A stretch of 64,000 nucleotides of DNA from Alisma plantago-aquatica. Lineage: Eukaryota; Streptophyta; Magnoliopsida; Alismatales; Alismataceae. The position numbers and the translations under genes are program-made. Below are positions 26,701-38,700 of the stretch, one piece after another. Every line of letters begins with the position of its first letter. Position 1 is the stretch's first letter. The stretch covers positions 965,120,281-965,184,280 of the forward strand of contig OY856412.1 in assembly GCA_963693085.1 (NCBI GenBank). Direction: 5' to 3'. The notes beneath the pieces are model-generated. The model searched no databases. It was given only the letters and a program-made list of their open reading frames with translations, and had not been told where the DNA came from.

Positions 26701-29700
26701 CTCTTCGGCAATTCATGATATATGATCGTATTTTTGCTGAGAGGCAGGGTGATAGATCTCTTGAGGAATTCTTTGGAGCTATTCAGGCACTTGCTCAAGA
26801 GCTGAGCTACTATCATCCTATGACAGTTGCTGCACAGATCAAAGACAGAGACGACCTGGTTACTGCTAAATTTCTATCCGGGCTTAATCCCAATTGCGGT
26901 TCTGCCAGGAGTGTCATTTTGGCTTTTGATAAATTGCCAAGTCTTGTGGATGCCTATTCGAGAATTCAACAGTCTATTTTTGAGTCTGTTAATCCTGTCT
27001 CTACTATATCTTCTGGGGAGTCTCATGCATCCGTAGCTGCTGCGGTGAGAGGAGGACGACCTGGTATGGGCAGAGGATGTGGGACACGTCCTAAGTGTAC
27101 TTTCTGTGACAAACCGGGACATACAGTGGAGAAATGTTGGAAGAAACATGGGAGACCTGCTGCACCTCCTGTGGGGGCAGCACATTGTGCCACCTCTATA
27201 GATTCCTCTCCGTCTTCAGCTGTGGGCACCAATTCTGGGACCGACATCACTCTTACTCAGGAAGAGTATGATCGGTTCATTCAGGCTACACAACACATGA
27301 GTGTGGGATCTTCATCTTTGTCATCAACAAACCTGGCATATACTGCGGGTAATCGGGCTATATCTCTCATAACTTCTGGCTCTACTTCATCTTGGGTGGT
27401 TGACTCTGGCGCGTCACAACACATGACTGGTATGAAGAGATTGCTCCAATCTATTGACTCGTATATCTCTCACCAATCTGTCACACTGGCAGATGGTTCA
27501 GTGAGGAGAGTGCTAGCTAGTGGATCTGTCCCTCTAACACCCAAGATTGATCTTAAATATGTACACTTTGTGCCTGAGTTTCCTTTTAATCTTCTTTATG
27601 TTGCAAAATTGATTGACACTGTAAAATGTACGGTAACATTTGGGCCTTCTTGTTTTGTTTTACAGGATCTCAAGAGTATGAGGACGATTGGTGGGGGGCC
27701 TAGGAAAGGTGATCTCTACCTTTTACACGGTGACAGTCTGCCTCGCCCAGTATCTGCTCCATCTCCATCCATTCTGTTGAGTGGTTCCCCCTTACTATGG
27801 CATTGCAGATATGTACATCCGTCGTTAGAGAGCCTGCGAAAGTTGGAACCTGAGTTGTCCCAAGTGTCATCTTTAGAGTGTCAGTCATGTCAGCTGGGAA
27901 AACATCATAGGTTGTCTTATCCCAGTCGTGTTAATAAGCGGGCATCTTGTCCTTTTGAGTTAGTCCACAGTAATGTATGGGGTCCTGTTAAAGACCAGAG
28001 TTATAATGGTTTTCGTTATTTTATTTCTTTTGTGGATGATTTATCCCGCATGACATGGATCTACCTTCTCAAAAGTTGAGAGTCTGTGCTATCTATTGTG
28101 AAACATTTTCATAAAGAAATAAAAGTTCAGTTTGACTGCAATATAAAAACTCTCCAATCTGATAATGCTTTACAGTATGTTCAAAAGGCTATGTTTGATT
28201 TTTGCAGTTCTGTGGGCATGATCCATCACACGTCTTGTCCTCACACCCCTCAGCAAAATGGGGTGGCTGAGAGGAAAAATCGCCATCTTCTTGATATTGC
28301 TCGTTCGATCATGTTTCAATCCAATGTGCCTAAGAAATTCTGGTCTGAAGCTCTTTTAACCGCTTGCTTCTTAATTAATAGAAAACCATCCTCTGTTCTT
28401 AAAGGACAAACTTCTTTCTCTGTATTACGACCCACGGATCAGCCCTTCTCTGTTCCCCTTAGAGTGTTTGGTTGCACTTCTTTTGTCCATAATTTTGAGC
28501 CTAAGGCTGACAAACTTTCTCCTAGGTCTATTAAAACCTTGTTCCTTGGTTATTCTAGTACTAGTAAAAGATACAAGTGTTACTGTCCTAGTCTTCGTCG
28601 CATGTTTGTGTCTAGGGATGTTACCTTTCATGAGACCACTCCATATTTCTCCGATGCTATGAGTAAGGGGGAGCAGTTGAGAGAGGGAGTGCCACCAGAT
28701 TTTCAGAGTGAGAGAGTGGCACCATCTGTGCAGAGTGAGGGAGCGCCACCCATCATTCCTGATTATACTTTTATTCAGGACGAGCAGGCAGCTGACAGGC
28801 CTGTTATTCAGCAGTACCCATATGTTTATAGTAGGCGAGGTAGACAAGATACAGAAGAGGTAGCGACACTAGTCCCTGAGCCTTCCTCATCGTCTTCTAC
28901 TCACGAGATTCCTACAGAACATAGTTATCTAGGCTCCCGCCTGGGCTCCGCCTAGGCGCGCCTAGGCCCCCTAGGCTCTAGGCTGGCCGCCTTAAACTGG
29001 GCGCCTAGGCTTTCAGATAACTGAAGTGGATGCCTAAGGCCTTTTAGGCCCAAATTAAGATACTTAAAGACCGAATTAGCATGTATTAGATCTAAATTTG
29101 TTCAAATTAGAAACAATTTAGTTATTTTAATTCGAGAAATAGATCTGATTGAGCCAAATCAGATCTAAATTAGGTCTGGTTTTGAGGGATAGGTCTAATT
29201 TGGGGAAACATGTCTTATTTTGAGGAATTCAGTCTAGTTTCGCCAAATTAGGGCTTATTTATGTCAATGTAGGATAAACTAGTGGAAGTTACGTCTGATT
29301 AGGTCATATTATGCCAAAATAGGTCTGACTTAGGCCAAATTAGGGCGGACTAAGTTAAATTAGGTCCCATTTAGTTGATGTTAGGTCAAATTAAGGTCAA
29401 CTAGATTTAGCCTAAGTCATGACAGATACATTTAGGTGAAGTTATGATTGATTAAGCTTAGGGATAACCAATACAAATGTACATAGTTGTATGTATATTT
29501 GAATATAGCTAAATTTATACGTAATAATCATTTATATATATGTCAAATATAAACAAATATGAAGAACGCCTAGAAACGCCTAGGCTCCCGCCTAGGTGCC
29601 TAGCCCCCCCTAGGCTTCCCGTGGGTGGGAAGGACCGCCTAGCTGCCTTGACAACTATGCTGCAGAAGCATCAGATCTTGATCTTCCTATTGCTGTTCGG

Positions 29701-32700
29701 AAAATTACTCATTCTTGTACTATTAGACATCCTATTACAAATGTGTGTTGTCTGTCCCACTTATCTAAGGAGGCCCGCGCATTTGCTATTGGGATTGATT
29801 CTGTTGATATACCAAGGAATCACTATGATGCTTTGAAGGACAGTGGCTGGAAACAGGCAATGCAGCTTGAGATGTCAGCTCTTTTGCATAATGGCACACG
29901 GGATCTTGTTGACTTACCTACAGGGAAGAAAGCAGTGGGTTGCAAATGGGTTTTCACCATCAAACATAATCCGGATGGATTAGTTGAGAGGTTGAAGGCC
30001 AGATTGGTAGCAAAAGGCTACACACAGACCTTTGGAGTTGATTTCTTTGAGACCTTTTCTCCAGTAGCTCGTCTAAATTCTGTGCGGATTATTATTTCTC
30101 TGGCTACTACCTTTGATTGGCCCCTATTTCATCTTGATGTTAAGAATGCCTTTCTAAATGGTGACCTACAGGAAGAGGTATATATGGAGCAACCTCCTGG
30201 GTTTGTTGCTCAGGGGGAGTGTCAGAAGGTGTGTAAATTGAAGAAAGCCATATATGGGCCGAAACAGTCTCCTCGAGCTTGGTTTGAAAAGTTTAGTGAG
30301 GTTGTACTCCAGATGGGTTTTTCTCGCTCCATGACTGATCACTCTTTATTCTACTCTAGCTCTTCTTGTGGCTCTATCATTATTGCTGTATATGTTGATG
30401 ACATAGTGATTACTGGCAGTGATTCTACAAGCATATCTGGTGTGAAAGAAGGGTTGCAGAGACACTTCCAAACGAAGGATCTGGGTAAACTGGGATATTT
30501 TCTGGGCATTAAGGTGCTTAGATCTCATGTAGGTGTCAACCTATCTCAGAGGAAATCTGTGCTTGACTTACTACTGGAGACAGGCATGACTGAATCTAAA
30601 CCGGTATCTACTCCTATGGATTATCACATCAAGGAGACGGTTGATGATGTTGAATACTTAGATCCAGGATATTATAGGAGAATAGTTGGCAAGCTAATAT
30701 ATCTGACTGTTACACGACCTGACATTTCTTTTGCTATAGGCGTCGTGAGTCAACATATGCACTCACCACGACAGTCACACTGGACAACAGTTTGTCAGAT
30801 TCTGAGATATCTGAAGAGTGCTCCTGGTAAGGGGATCACTTATTCGAAACCCAAGGTGACTCCATCTACTTTGACTCTCACAGGGTATTCAGATGCAGAT
30901 TGGGCTGGTGATCATACTGATAGAAGGTCTACATCAGGCTACTGTACCTTCCTAGGTGATCATTTGATTACTTGGAAAATTAAAAAGCAGCATGTGGTAG
31001 CTAGATCCAACACTGAGGCTGAATACCGTGCTATGGCCCATGCATGTTGTGAACTACAATGGGTCAAATCTGTTCAATCTGAGTTAAAAATCACTATTAT
31101 GTCTTCTATGGAGCTCAAGTGTGACAACCAGTTTGCTATACACATTGCCAGGAATCCTATCTTTCATGAGCGTACAAAGCATATAGAAGTTGATTGCCAT
31201 TTTATTCGTGATCAAATCAAAGATGGTACTATTGTGACGCCATACGTCAAGTCTGAAGATCAACTGGCGGATATCTTTACAAAGCCTTTGGGTCCAGTAG
31301 CTTTTCAGAGATTATGTGGCAAGCTGGGCATACACGATGTGTACTCTCCAGCTTGAGGGGGAGTGTGAAACAACCTGCATCCCCGTCGATACTATCGACA
31401 GGAGGTTGATGGTATCGACTTTATCACAGCAACAAAAGAGCATTCCGTCGATGCCATCGACAGTCCTGTCGATGGTATCGAGAGTTGATCAGTGGCGGAA
31501 ATCGACGGCCCGTCTCCTGGTTCTATCTTTATTATATTATTTGTTTTATTGTTTTTCTCTTATTTTCTTCTTTGTACCACAATGTATCTTACCCTAATAT
31601 ATAAAAACAAGGAGAGACGGCTATTGCCCTCTCAAGAAAGCTGCTCCTTGCAGCCGACAAATCTCTCGGTGTTCGTCTCCTCTCCTCTTCATCTCTTCTC
31701 ACACTAAGATCATGTGTTCCGAGCTCCTTGGCTGTATTGGTGGTCTGACTGCTTCAACCAGCAAGAGGGGGGTGATGAGGAGAAAGAGAGGGGGGGGGGA
31801 GGAAAAAAGGAAAAGGAAGAAGACAAATGGGAGAAGAGGGGGAAGTGGAGGAGGGCTACACAAAAGGCCAGGAAAAGACTGCAGGAGAATGATTGGATGG
31901 GGAGCAGGATGCAGAAGAGAAGGACGAGGCACTGTGGCGTCAGAAGAAGATTATTGGAAGTGGAGGTGGTGGTTAAATTAGGAGGGGAAGGAAATTTTAA
32001 GAGGGTGCATAAGAGGTTTGGGGTATGGGAGGCCAGTGTCTGGTTTTATGGGTGTCTTGTTGAAACGGACAGTCCTCTAATTCTTGCTTGGTTTGACCCA
32101 GTTATTGGGTCTGGAACTTGACCGAACTGTGTTGCTCACTGGTTCAACCGGTTTAATCGAACAGTTTATGATTATTGCATAAGAGCATAACCACGGAATT
32201 TAGAGATTTTTTTTTTTGTCTAGCTGGATGTGGTAGACAAGAATCTAGTGCTTTGTACGCAGGCTGGCCAGCATTGTATCAGAAAATAACTTGTATGGTA
32301 TTGAAAACCTGTGCAGTTAGGTGCAGAAACTGCACTGTGCCTTTTCCATTCAGAGGCAAAGATGGCCAGCACACTGGGAGTTGCAAGAATTGCAAAATGT
32401 TTGCAACCAAAACTACAGTTGATAAACTCGGCATATTTTCACCACATCAAAATGAACTTATTAGTTATAGTCTAAAATCATTCCTTTTGATCCTGAAACC
32501 TACTTTCTACTGCTACTTCACCCAGCTAAATGAATGTTAACGAGTAAAACAGACATAACTGATTCTGTAATTAAATTAATGAGTTCCAAGCAACTTTATA
32601 ATTGAAATATATAATATAGCCATCCTTATAAGTCAGTGAGATTTGAATTAAGTTTTCAATTATAAATACCAAAACCGATTATTGTTGTTAAAGTGTCTAT

Positions 32701-35700
32701 ATTAGTCTATTAGTTAAATAGGCTAATTAGTTTAGTGGGCCTTTATATTCCGGCTCGTCTAGTTTAGATTACTTGGGACACAAGTCTCAGGGTTTCTCCC
32801 TTGCTCCTATATATAGGACAGGGGTGTCCAATCTTTGTATGAATCTATTCCTATTCAAGCAATCTCATATTTTAACTATTGTTTTCCTCCAGAAAAGCAA
32901 AAATATTTTAACTTCATTTATAGTAGAGACTAGAGAGTATTAACATGGGATGAGCTTACAAAGAGAGATTTTGAATCTCTACATCTCAATCAGAATATGG
33001 CCCATGATAGAGCTGAATGGAAACGAAGGATCCATGTAGCCGACCCCAACATAGTTGGGATTGAGGCTTAGATGATGATGATGATGATGATATAGTAGAG
33101 ACTAGAGAGTATATTGAACATACAGATTGAAGTTGCAAGAGAAAGCACACGATCTTAAAGCTGAATTTGCATTATTCTCTCTCTCCATGCAATATCTGCC
33201 CCATAAAAAGAAATAAAGATAGCACCTGTTCACTGCTGAACTGGAGCAAATAAGAATCTCAGAGAGTCTTTGGAGGTTTCTTTCTTTCCTCTTTTTTCCA
33301 AAGCAACTATGGCCATTAAGTAGTCAACCAGGGCATACTTGTTAAGGCGGCAAGGCGACACGGCGTTGGGGCTGGACGCCTTGTGCCTAGGCGCGCCTAG
33401 GCGACCTTTAAAAAAATAATTTATGTATATATTTTATGTAGATATACATGTGTCATGGTTTTTCCCCACTCATATACACACATTGTGTAGTGACATATGT
33501 AGTTATCTACATATTTATAGTCGATCTCCCCACATATATATATATATTATTGTATGAAAAAATAACCAATTACATTTCTAATATATTATCATTGACAATA
33601 ATGTCAAGGACACGAAAAGAATTATTGTAAAGAATGTAAGAGAGTGATTAACATATAAATATTTATTTATTGTCATACATAGCTACAAGTATTAAGCAAT
33701 GTAATCACTATCCTTCATAGCATAGCTACTTAGTACAATCTGAATTGAAGGTGCAAACTAAGAAAAATCAAATGTCTACAAAGAGTATTAGATCCAGTCA
33801 AACAAAAAAGAGTATTCGATCCAGTCAAACCAAAAAAGAGTATTAGATCCAATTAAAAGTGATATTTGGCACATAAAATAGGCAACCCTATTAATTTTGA
33901 GCATTGGTGTAGCCATATCAAACATTAAAATAAGTGAATGTACAACTAGACCCACAAAACTTGGTCACTGTAGCATTATAAATAAAGCGTCCTCGCTTAG
34001 GCAGCCGCCTAGGCGCGCCTAGGCGAGCGCCTTGACAAGTATGAACCAGGGGCTATCTATCTCCCTAGCAGAAGTCCACCAGCATGTGATGCCTCTATCA
34101 GCCCTGGTCTAAAGCCTCCTTCAAAAGACATTTGTACTACTATACAATGCTGTTCAGATAGTTCTTGCAGACCCTGAACACTGATAGTGAGGATGTTCTC
34201 CTTGAACATCCCATAGAAAACACATGTGGCATCATTCCTCCCAGCAAAGTGATTCATCATCTCAATGGTGGCTAGGTGCATATAGAGGAACTATGCCACC
34301 ATGCTGCTTGCAATTTCATTAGAAAGCCTAAAAATGCTGAAATTGCAAAGTTGGACACCGCGATCTGATTACAAAAAGATATCTTTTCTAACTAACGTCA
34401 AATCATCAAACGCTACAGTCTCGATCAGTAGCAATTTGGTAAAGGGACCAACTTGAATCACTGATATGCATATATGCAAATTGTTTCAAACTTTAGAGCA
34501 TTGTATTTCAATTGTCTGCTGAAATTGATACTGAAAACTAGGGATGGTGAGACAGTTGGTGTTTATATAATAGTACACCAAATACCCATTTCCCTTGTTA
34601 AATTCTAGGGTATATTCAGAGTTGCCTAGGTTCCTATGGATGCTGCTGACCTCTCTGGGAGACATGCTAGGTGTTCTGTCCATCCTTGGGCGTATAATAA
34701 ATATATTTGGCTTAATGCAAAATTGTTGTATATTTGACTGCCAATATGATCTCTATCACCTATCACCTTATGAGAATATAAATTGGTGTTAAAGAGTATA
34801 TATTATCCTATTTAGTTAATAGGTTAATTAGTTAGTGGGCCTTTAGTGTCTCGGCCCGTTTAGATTACTTTGGACACAAGTCTCAGGGTTTCTCCCTTGC
34901 TCCTATATATAGGACAGGGCTGTACTTCTTTTATTCATTGTCTTTTATTAATCGAGAATCGGTTCAATACAATATTCTTTCATATGGTATTAGAGCGGTG
35001 AACAATACGCGGTGCGAACAGTAATTCCGACGCGAACAGTACGCGCGTGAATAATAACTCTGGCGTTAACAGTAGTTCCGGTGTGAACAGTAGGCGGCGT
35101 GAACAGTAACTCTGACGTAAACAATACGACGTAAATCGTAACTCCTAGAGAGAGCAACAGAGGGGGCGCCTCTGCCTACGGGCGGCTGCCACCATCTCCA
35201 TGGCTTAGGTCGGCCGCCCGCTAGGCAGATCCCGGCCTCCATGGCTCATCCTCCTCTTTCTTAATTGATCTTATCTTCTTTACGTACGCCGACGTCATCC
35301 TTCCCGACTATCTCCTGTCTATCCATACATCTGCCGCATCATCATTCCCGCCGCCGCATCACGCAGCCGTCAACCACAAGCAGCAGTGCCACTGCCGTCA
35401 GCCGCATCAATCAACACCGCCGGCCAGGCCAGCAGCCGCCGCTGCCTGCCCATGCATCGCTGATGACCGCCGGCCCTACATCCTGTGCTGTCAGCGCACG
35501 ACTATTAGCGCCACCACCACATGTATCCAGCAGCAAACAGTCGTCGGCCGCAACCACCACCAATCCCAGGAGCAGTAATCAACGCCATCGATATCGTAGC
35601 CATCGCCTCTGCCGCAGCATCACCCTGACGTCCTCAGTACCAGACTTTGCCGCCTCACATAGAGAGGCTCCGCACTTGACTCCACATGCAGCCTCATGGC

Positions 35701-38700
35701 ATGCAATATCTCCGGAGCCGTGCAGGATATTGATATCATCTCCTTCGTTGCGGCCAAGTGCTACATCAGCCGAGCGATACAATCATCACCATCTTTCGTG
35801 TTCGTCCGTTGCTGAGTTGCTGCCTCATTATCCAGCAATCGTATCCCCACCCGACGATCACACTCTTCAGCCACCGTCATCATCATCCATGCCCATAGGT
35901 CACTGCTCCACGTTGTTGTCCTGTCGCTATTCATCACGCAATCGCCACCCATTATCTCTGTCCATTAAGCCTACTGTCCTACTGCTATTCACTCCACTAT
36001 ATCACTCCAAAGTGTTCAACCCCAATATCTATTTTTTTTTCTACCCCCAACAACTTCTCTATCTCTATTGATATTCAGATTTTTACTCGGATCTATCTTT
36101 GTTAATCGGATCCATTTTTAGCCTAATCAGATTTTTTGAGATTAGATCCATTTAATTTTCTACTTGGATCTTCAATTGACCCATTTAGCATATTCTCTCC
36201 TGTTATCGGTTTCCATTCTTCACATAGTACCCATCTCCATATCATAAAATCTTCTCAAATCCACCAATTCCTTTCCCACCCACCCATATCATGTGTGTAT
36301 CCCTTTCCACAGTGCGGGGGGTCATATATCCATTTCTCCACATCAAACACTCACTCTCGTCATATTTGGTGTGCGGGGGAGGGGATAGAGAGGAGAGGAA
36401 GAGATGAGAAGAGAGTGTGAGAGAATATGTATGAGAGAATGAGAAAAGATGATGTGTATTCAGGCTACATATTCCAGGTTATCTTCATGGAGCTTCATTC
36501 AACACACCTGTTCTCCACTTTCAGACAACATTATCACTCTTGCTGCATTCTTGAGAGACAGATAGGTGCTTCTTCAGACTTCTCAGAAGCTCAACAATTT
36601 CTATCCTGCGAAGTCTACATCTGCAAGGTTGATTCATCCAGATTTATCTTCACTGAGCTGTTTCATCACGTCTTCTCCGAGCTGCATCTGTTGTATTAGT
36701 TTCGCCTTCTGCTGATCTTCTTGGGACTTTCCTTGATAAATGGTATCTCCTTTCCTGTCAAAACCCCAAGGTTCACGCGACAGAGTTATAGTACCTGCAT
36801 TGTATCAGCAACATATTGTCCGTTCGTGTTCGTGCCACGTTATGCACGTCTTCCCAGACAATTTGAAGATTCCGCTATTGTTGCATCGACACTGTGTATC
36901 CGCGTTCGTGCCGCGTTAAGTACGTATTCCAGTGAAGTTGCCGTAGTCGTGGTATTGATGATCATCTGCTCCAAGTGGCAAATTATTGCTGTAGTATTCA
37001 TGTTTCATTTCAGATATTCTTCATTCTAGATGCACTCCAAAAGACCTTCTCAAAGCTCGAGGATCTCCAGCCTGCAGAATACAATTTCAAAGAAAAGAGG
37101 CGCCATCGTATGATTCAAAAGGAGTATTGTTTAAGGGGGAGTATCAATCTTTTGTATGGGGAGTGATATTTATCTTTTATCATTTCTATCTTTTCTTTTA
37201 TCGGATCCTGTAACTCCAAACTTGGACATGTGTTTCACCCATGATCCAGCTTGAGGGGGAGTGTTAAAGAGTATATATTAGCCTATTTAGTTAATAGGTT
37301 AATTAGTTAGTGGGCCTTTAGTGTCTCAGCCCGTTTAGATTACTTGGGACACAAGTCTCAGGGTTTCTCCCTTGCTCCTATATATAGGATAGGGCTGTAC
37401 CTCTTTTATTCAATGTCTTTTATTAATCGAATCGGTTCAATACAATATTCTTTCATACTTTTGAAGAGCTTGATGCTAAAGGAAAATCAAAATCCTGCTC
37501 AAACTGCTGCCTATCCTGCATTTAACTCCCAAAGAGCGCATGCAGGCATCAGATGTAATTAATAGTTGAGTGATTCCGAAGGCTAAGGGCGGGACATGAA
37601 TGGTTGTTGGCGGACGACAGCCAAGAGAAGACTGAGCAAGGCATTAGTTTATAAGAAAAGAAAGGAATCCTTTCCTTAGATATGTATCTCTTTCCATTGG
37701 CTTCGGGATTCAATGCCTCCACATGCTGTTCTATAACTCAAATAAGGATGCCGATTTAGGAGAATCGTACCAGGAAGTTGCTGTTGAGTCTTGACAACAA
37801 AGACTATGGGAAAGATGAAATTGGTGGAGTTTATATGGTACTGGCGCTCCTTTCTCTGTGAATCACGACATTTGACCTTAGTCCATAGTCCTGGGGATTG
37901 AAAAGCAAACAACTCATGGGTGAAGGCTAAATCTTTACCTTGATGACTCTCTCATAGGCTCCTAAGTCCTAACATACTTTACAACGTTATCCATTGATTT
38001 GCTCGCTACAACCAACCATTGGAACATAATAGTAGATTGAAATAGCCGACAAGGAGTGGCTCAAGTGGTCAAGCATGGTGTCCCCTAACAAAGGGACCCG
38101 GGTACGAATCTTAGTTGCCGCCTTGATTTACCACCCTCCCGGGTGTTCGGCCTCCGCCATAGGCGTAGGAGAGGGGGGGAATCTTTCTCTCTTAATCCCA
38201 TAATAGTTGATTGAAATAGCTAGAAAGGAAGTTTATTGATCTTTAATCTTATTAGCATTTCTTTCAGCATTGTTATCTGAATAGCAAGACCACGACGAAC
38301 ATGTTGAAAGTCTCTCTTAATAGATTTAATGGTAGGTTGAAAATCAATTCTTTGTGATTTGGTCAGTCTATGGAAGGAGTAATCTCTTGTTTCAGAATGT
38401 GTGCGCAGGAGAGGCCAGTCATTGCACTAAGAAAGTTGGGTAAAATGTTAATGTACATTTTCCTTATAAATGTCAATGTCCATTTACTCAGCCTCACATG
38501 CATAGAATTAAATGTCCGATTTCGATGTCGTGTCCGATGGCCCAAAGACAGAAATTTTTCAAAATTTCGCATGAAATTTCCATATACACGGCCCTAGCGA
38601 TTTTGACGACCAAATAAGCGAATTAAATCATGAAAATTTACTAGGATGATCTAAACGCCAAGATCTACTCGAATATGCAATAATATTTCATATTGGATAT

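Larger units (their letters stand above)
25464..31703 (+). mobile_element. Ty1/Copia LTR retrotransposon, near full length
   Basis: LTRs at 25464-25800 and 31364-31703, target duplication CTAAG (25459-25463 and 31704-31708), primer site at 25801, polypurine tract at 31351-31363. The order gag, protease, integrase, reverse transcriptase, RNase H is Copia-type. The LTRs differ at about 8 positions plus a 3-bp indel, so insertion is not very recent. Coding capacity is broken by a stop and frameshift in gag, an in-frame TGA in integrase (28077-28079), and a 740-bp hAT insertion at 28920-29659. It lies in the 36-kb ATG5 intron, in the sense direction. Confidence 0.97.
34787..37455 (+). mobile_element. 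Non-autonomous LTR element (LARD-like) with both LTRs
   Basis: LTRs at 34787-34982 and 37262-37455 are nearly identical (TGTTAAAGAG..CTTTCA). A primer site TGGTATTAGAGCGG lies at 34985 and a CTTGAGGGGGAG polypurine tract before 37262. The 2.3-kb interior has no gag or pol motif. The 268-codon frame at 35265-36071 is Ser/Pro/His-rich and looks non-functional. The flanking 5-mers (ATTGG and TACTT) do not match, so the copy may have been formed by recombination between elements. Confidence 0.85.

Noticed and set aside
28425..28847. 140-codon minus-strand frame
   Set aside because: Antisense shadow of the Copia integrase frame.
31714..32121. 135-codon frame next to the Copia 3' LTR
   Set aside because: Lys/Glu/Arg-rich translation of a purine-rich tract; starts inside the target-site duplication region; no family.
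35265..36071. 268-codon open frame
   Set aside because: Ser/Pro/His-rich, in the interior of a non-autonomous LTR element, with no motif and overlapping frames on the other strand; probably chance in GC-rich DNA.
34782..37460. 5-bp target duplication for the LARD-like element
   Set aside because: Flanks ATTGG and TACTT do not match.
38047..38198. Functional tRNA gene
   Set aside because: Has box A and B-like motifs but no full cloverleaf, a long extra 3' region and a 22-bp target duplication; a SINE fits better.
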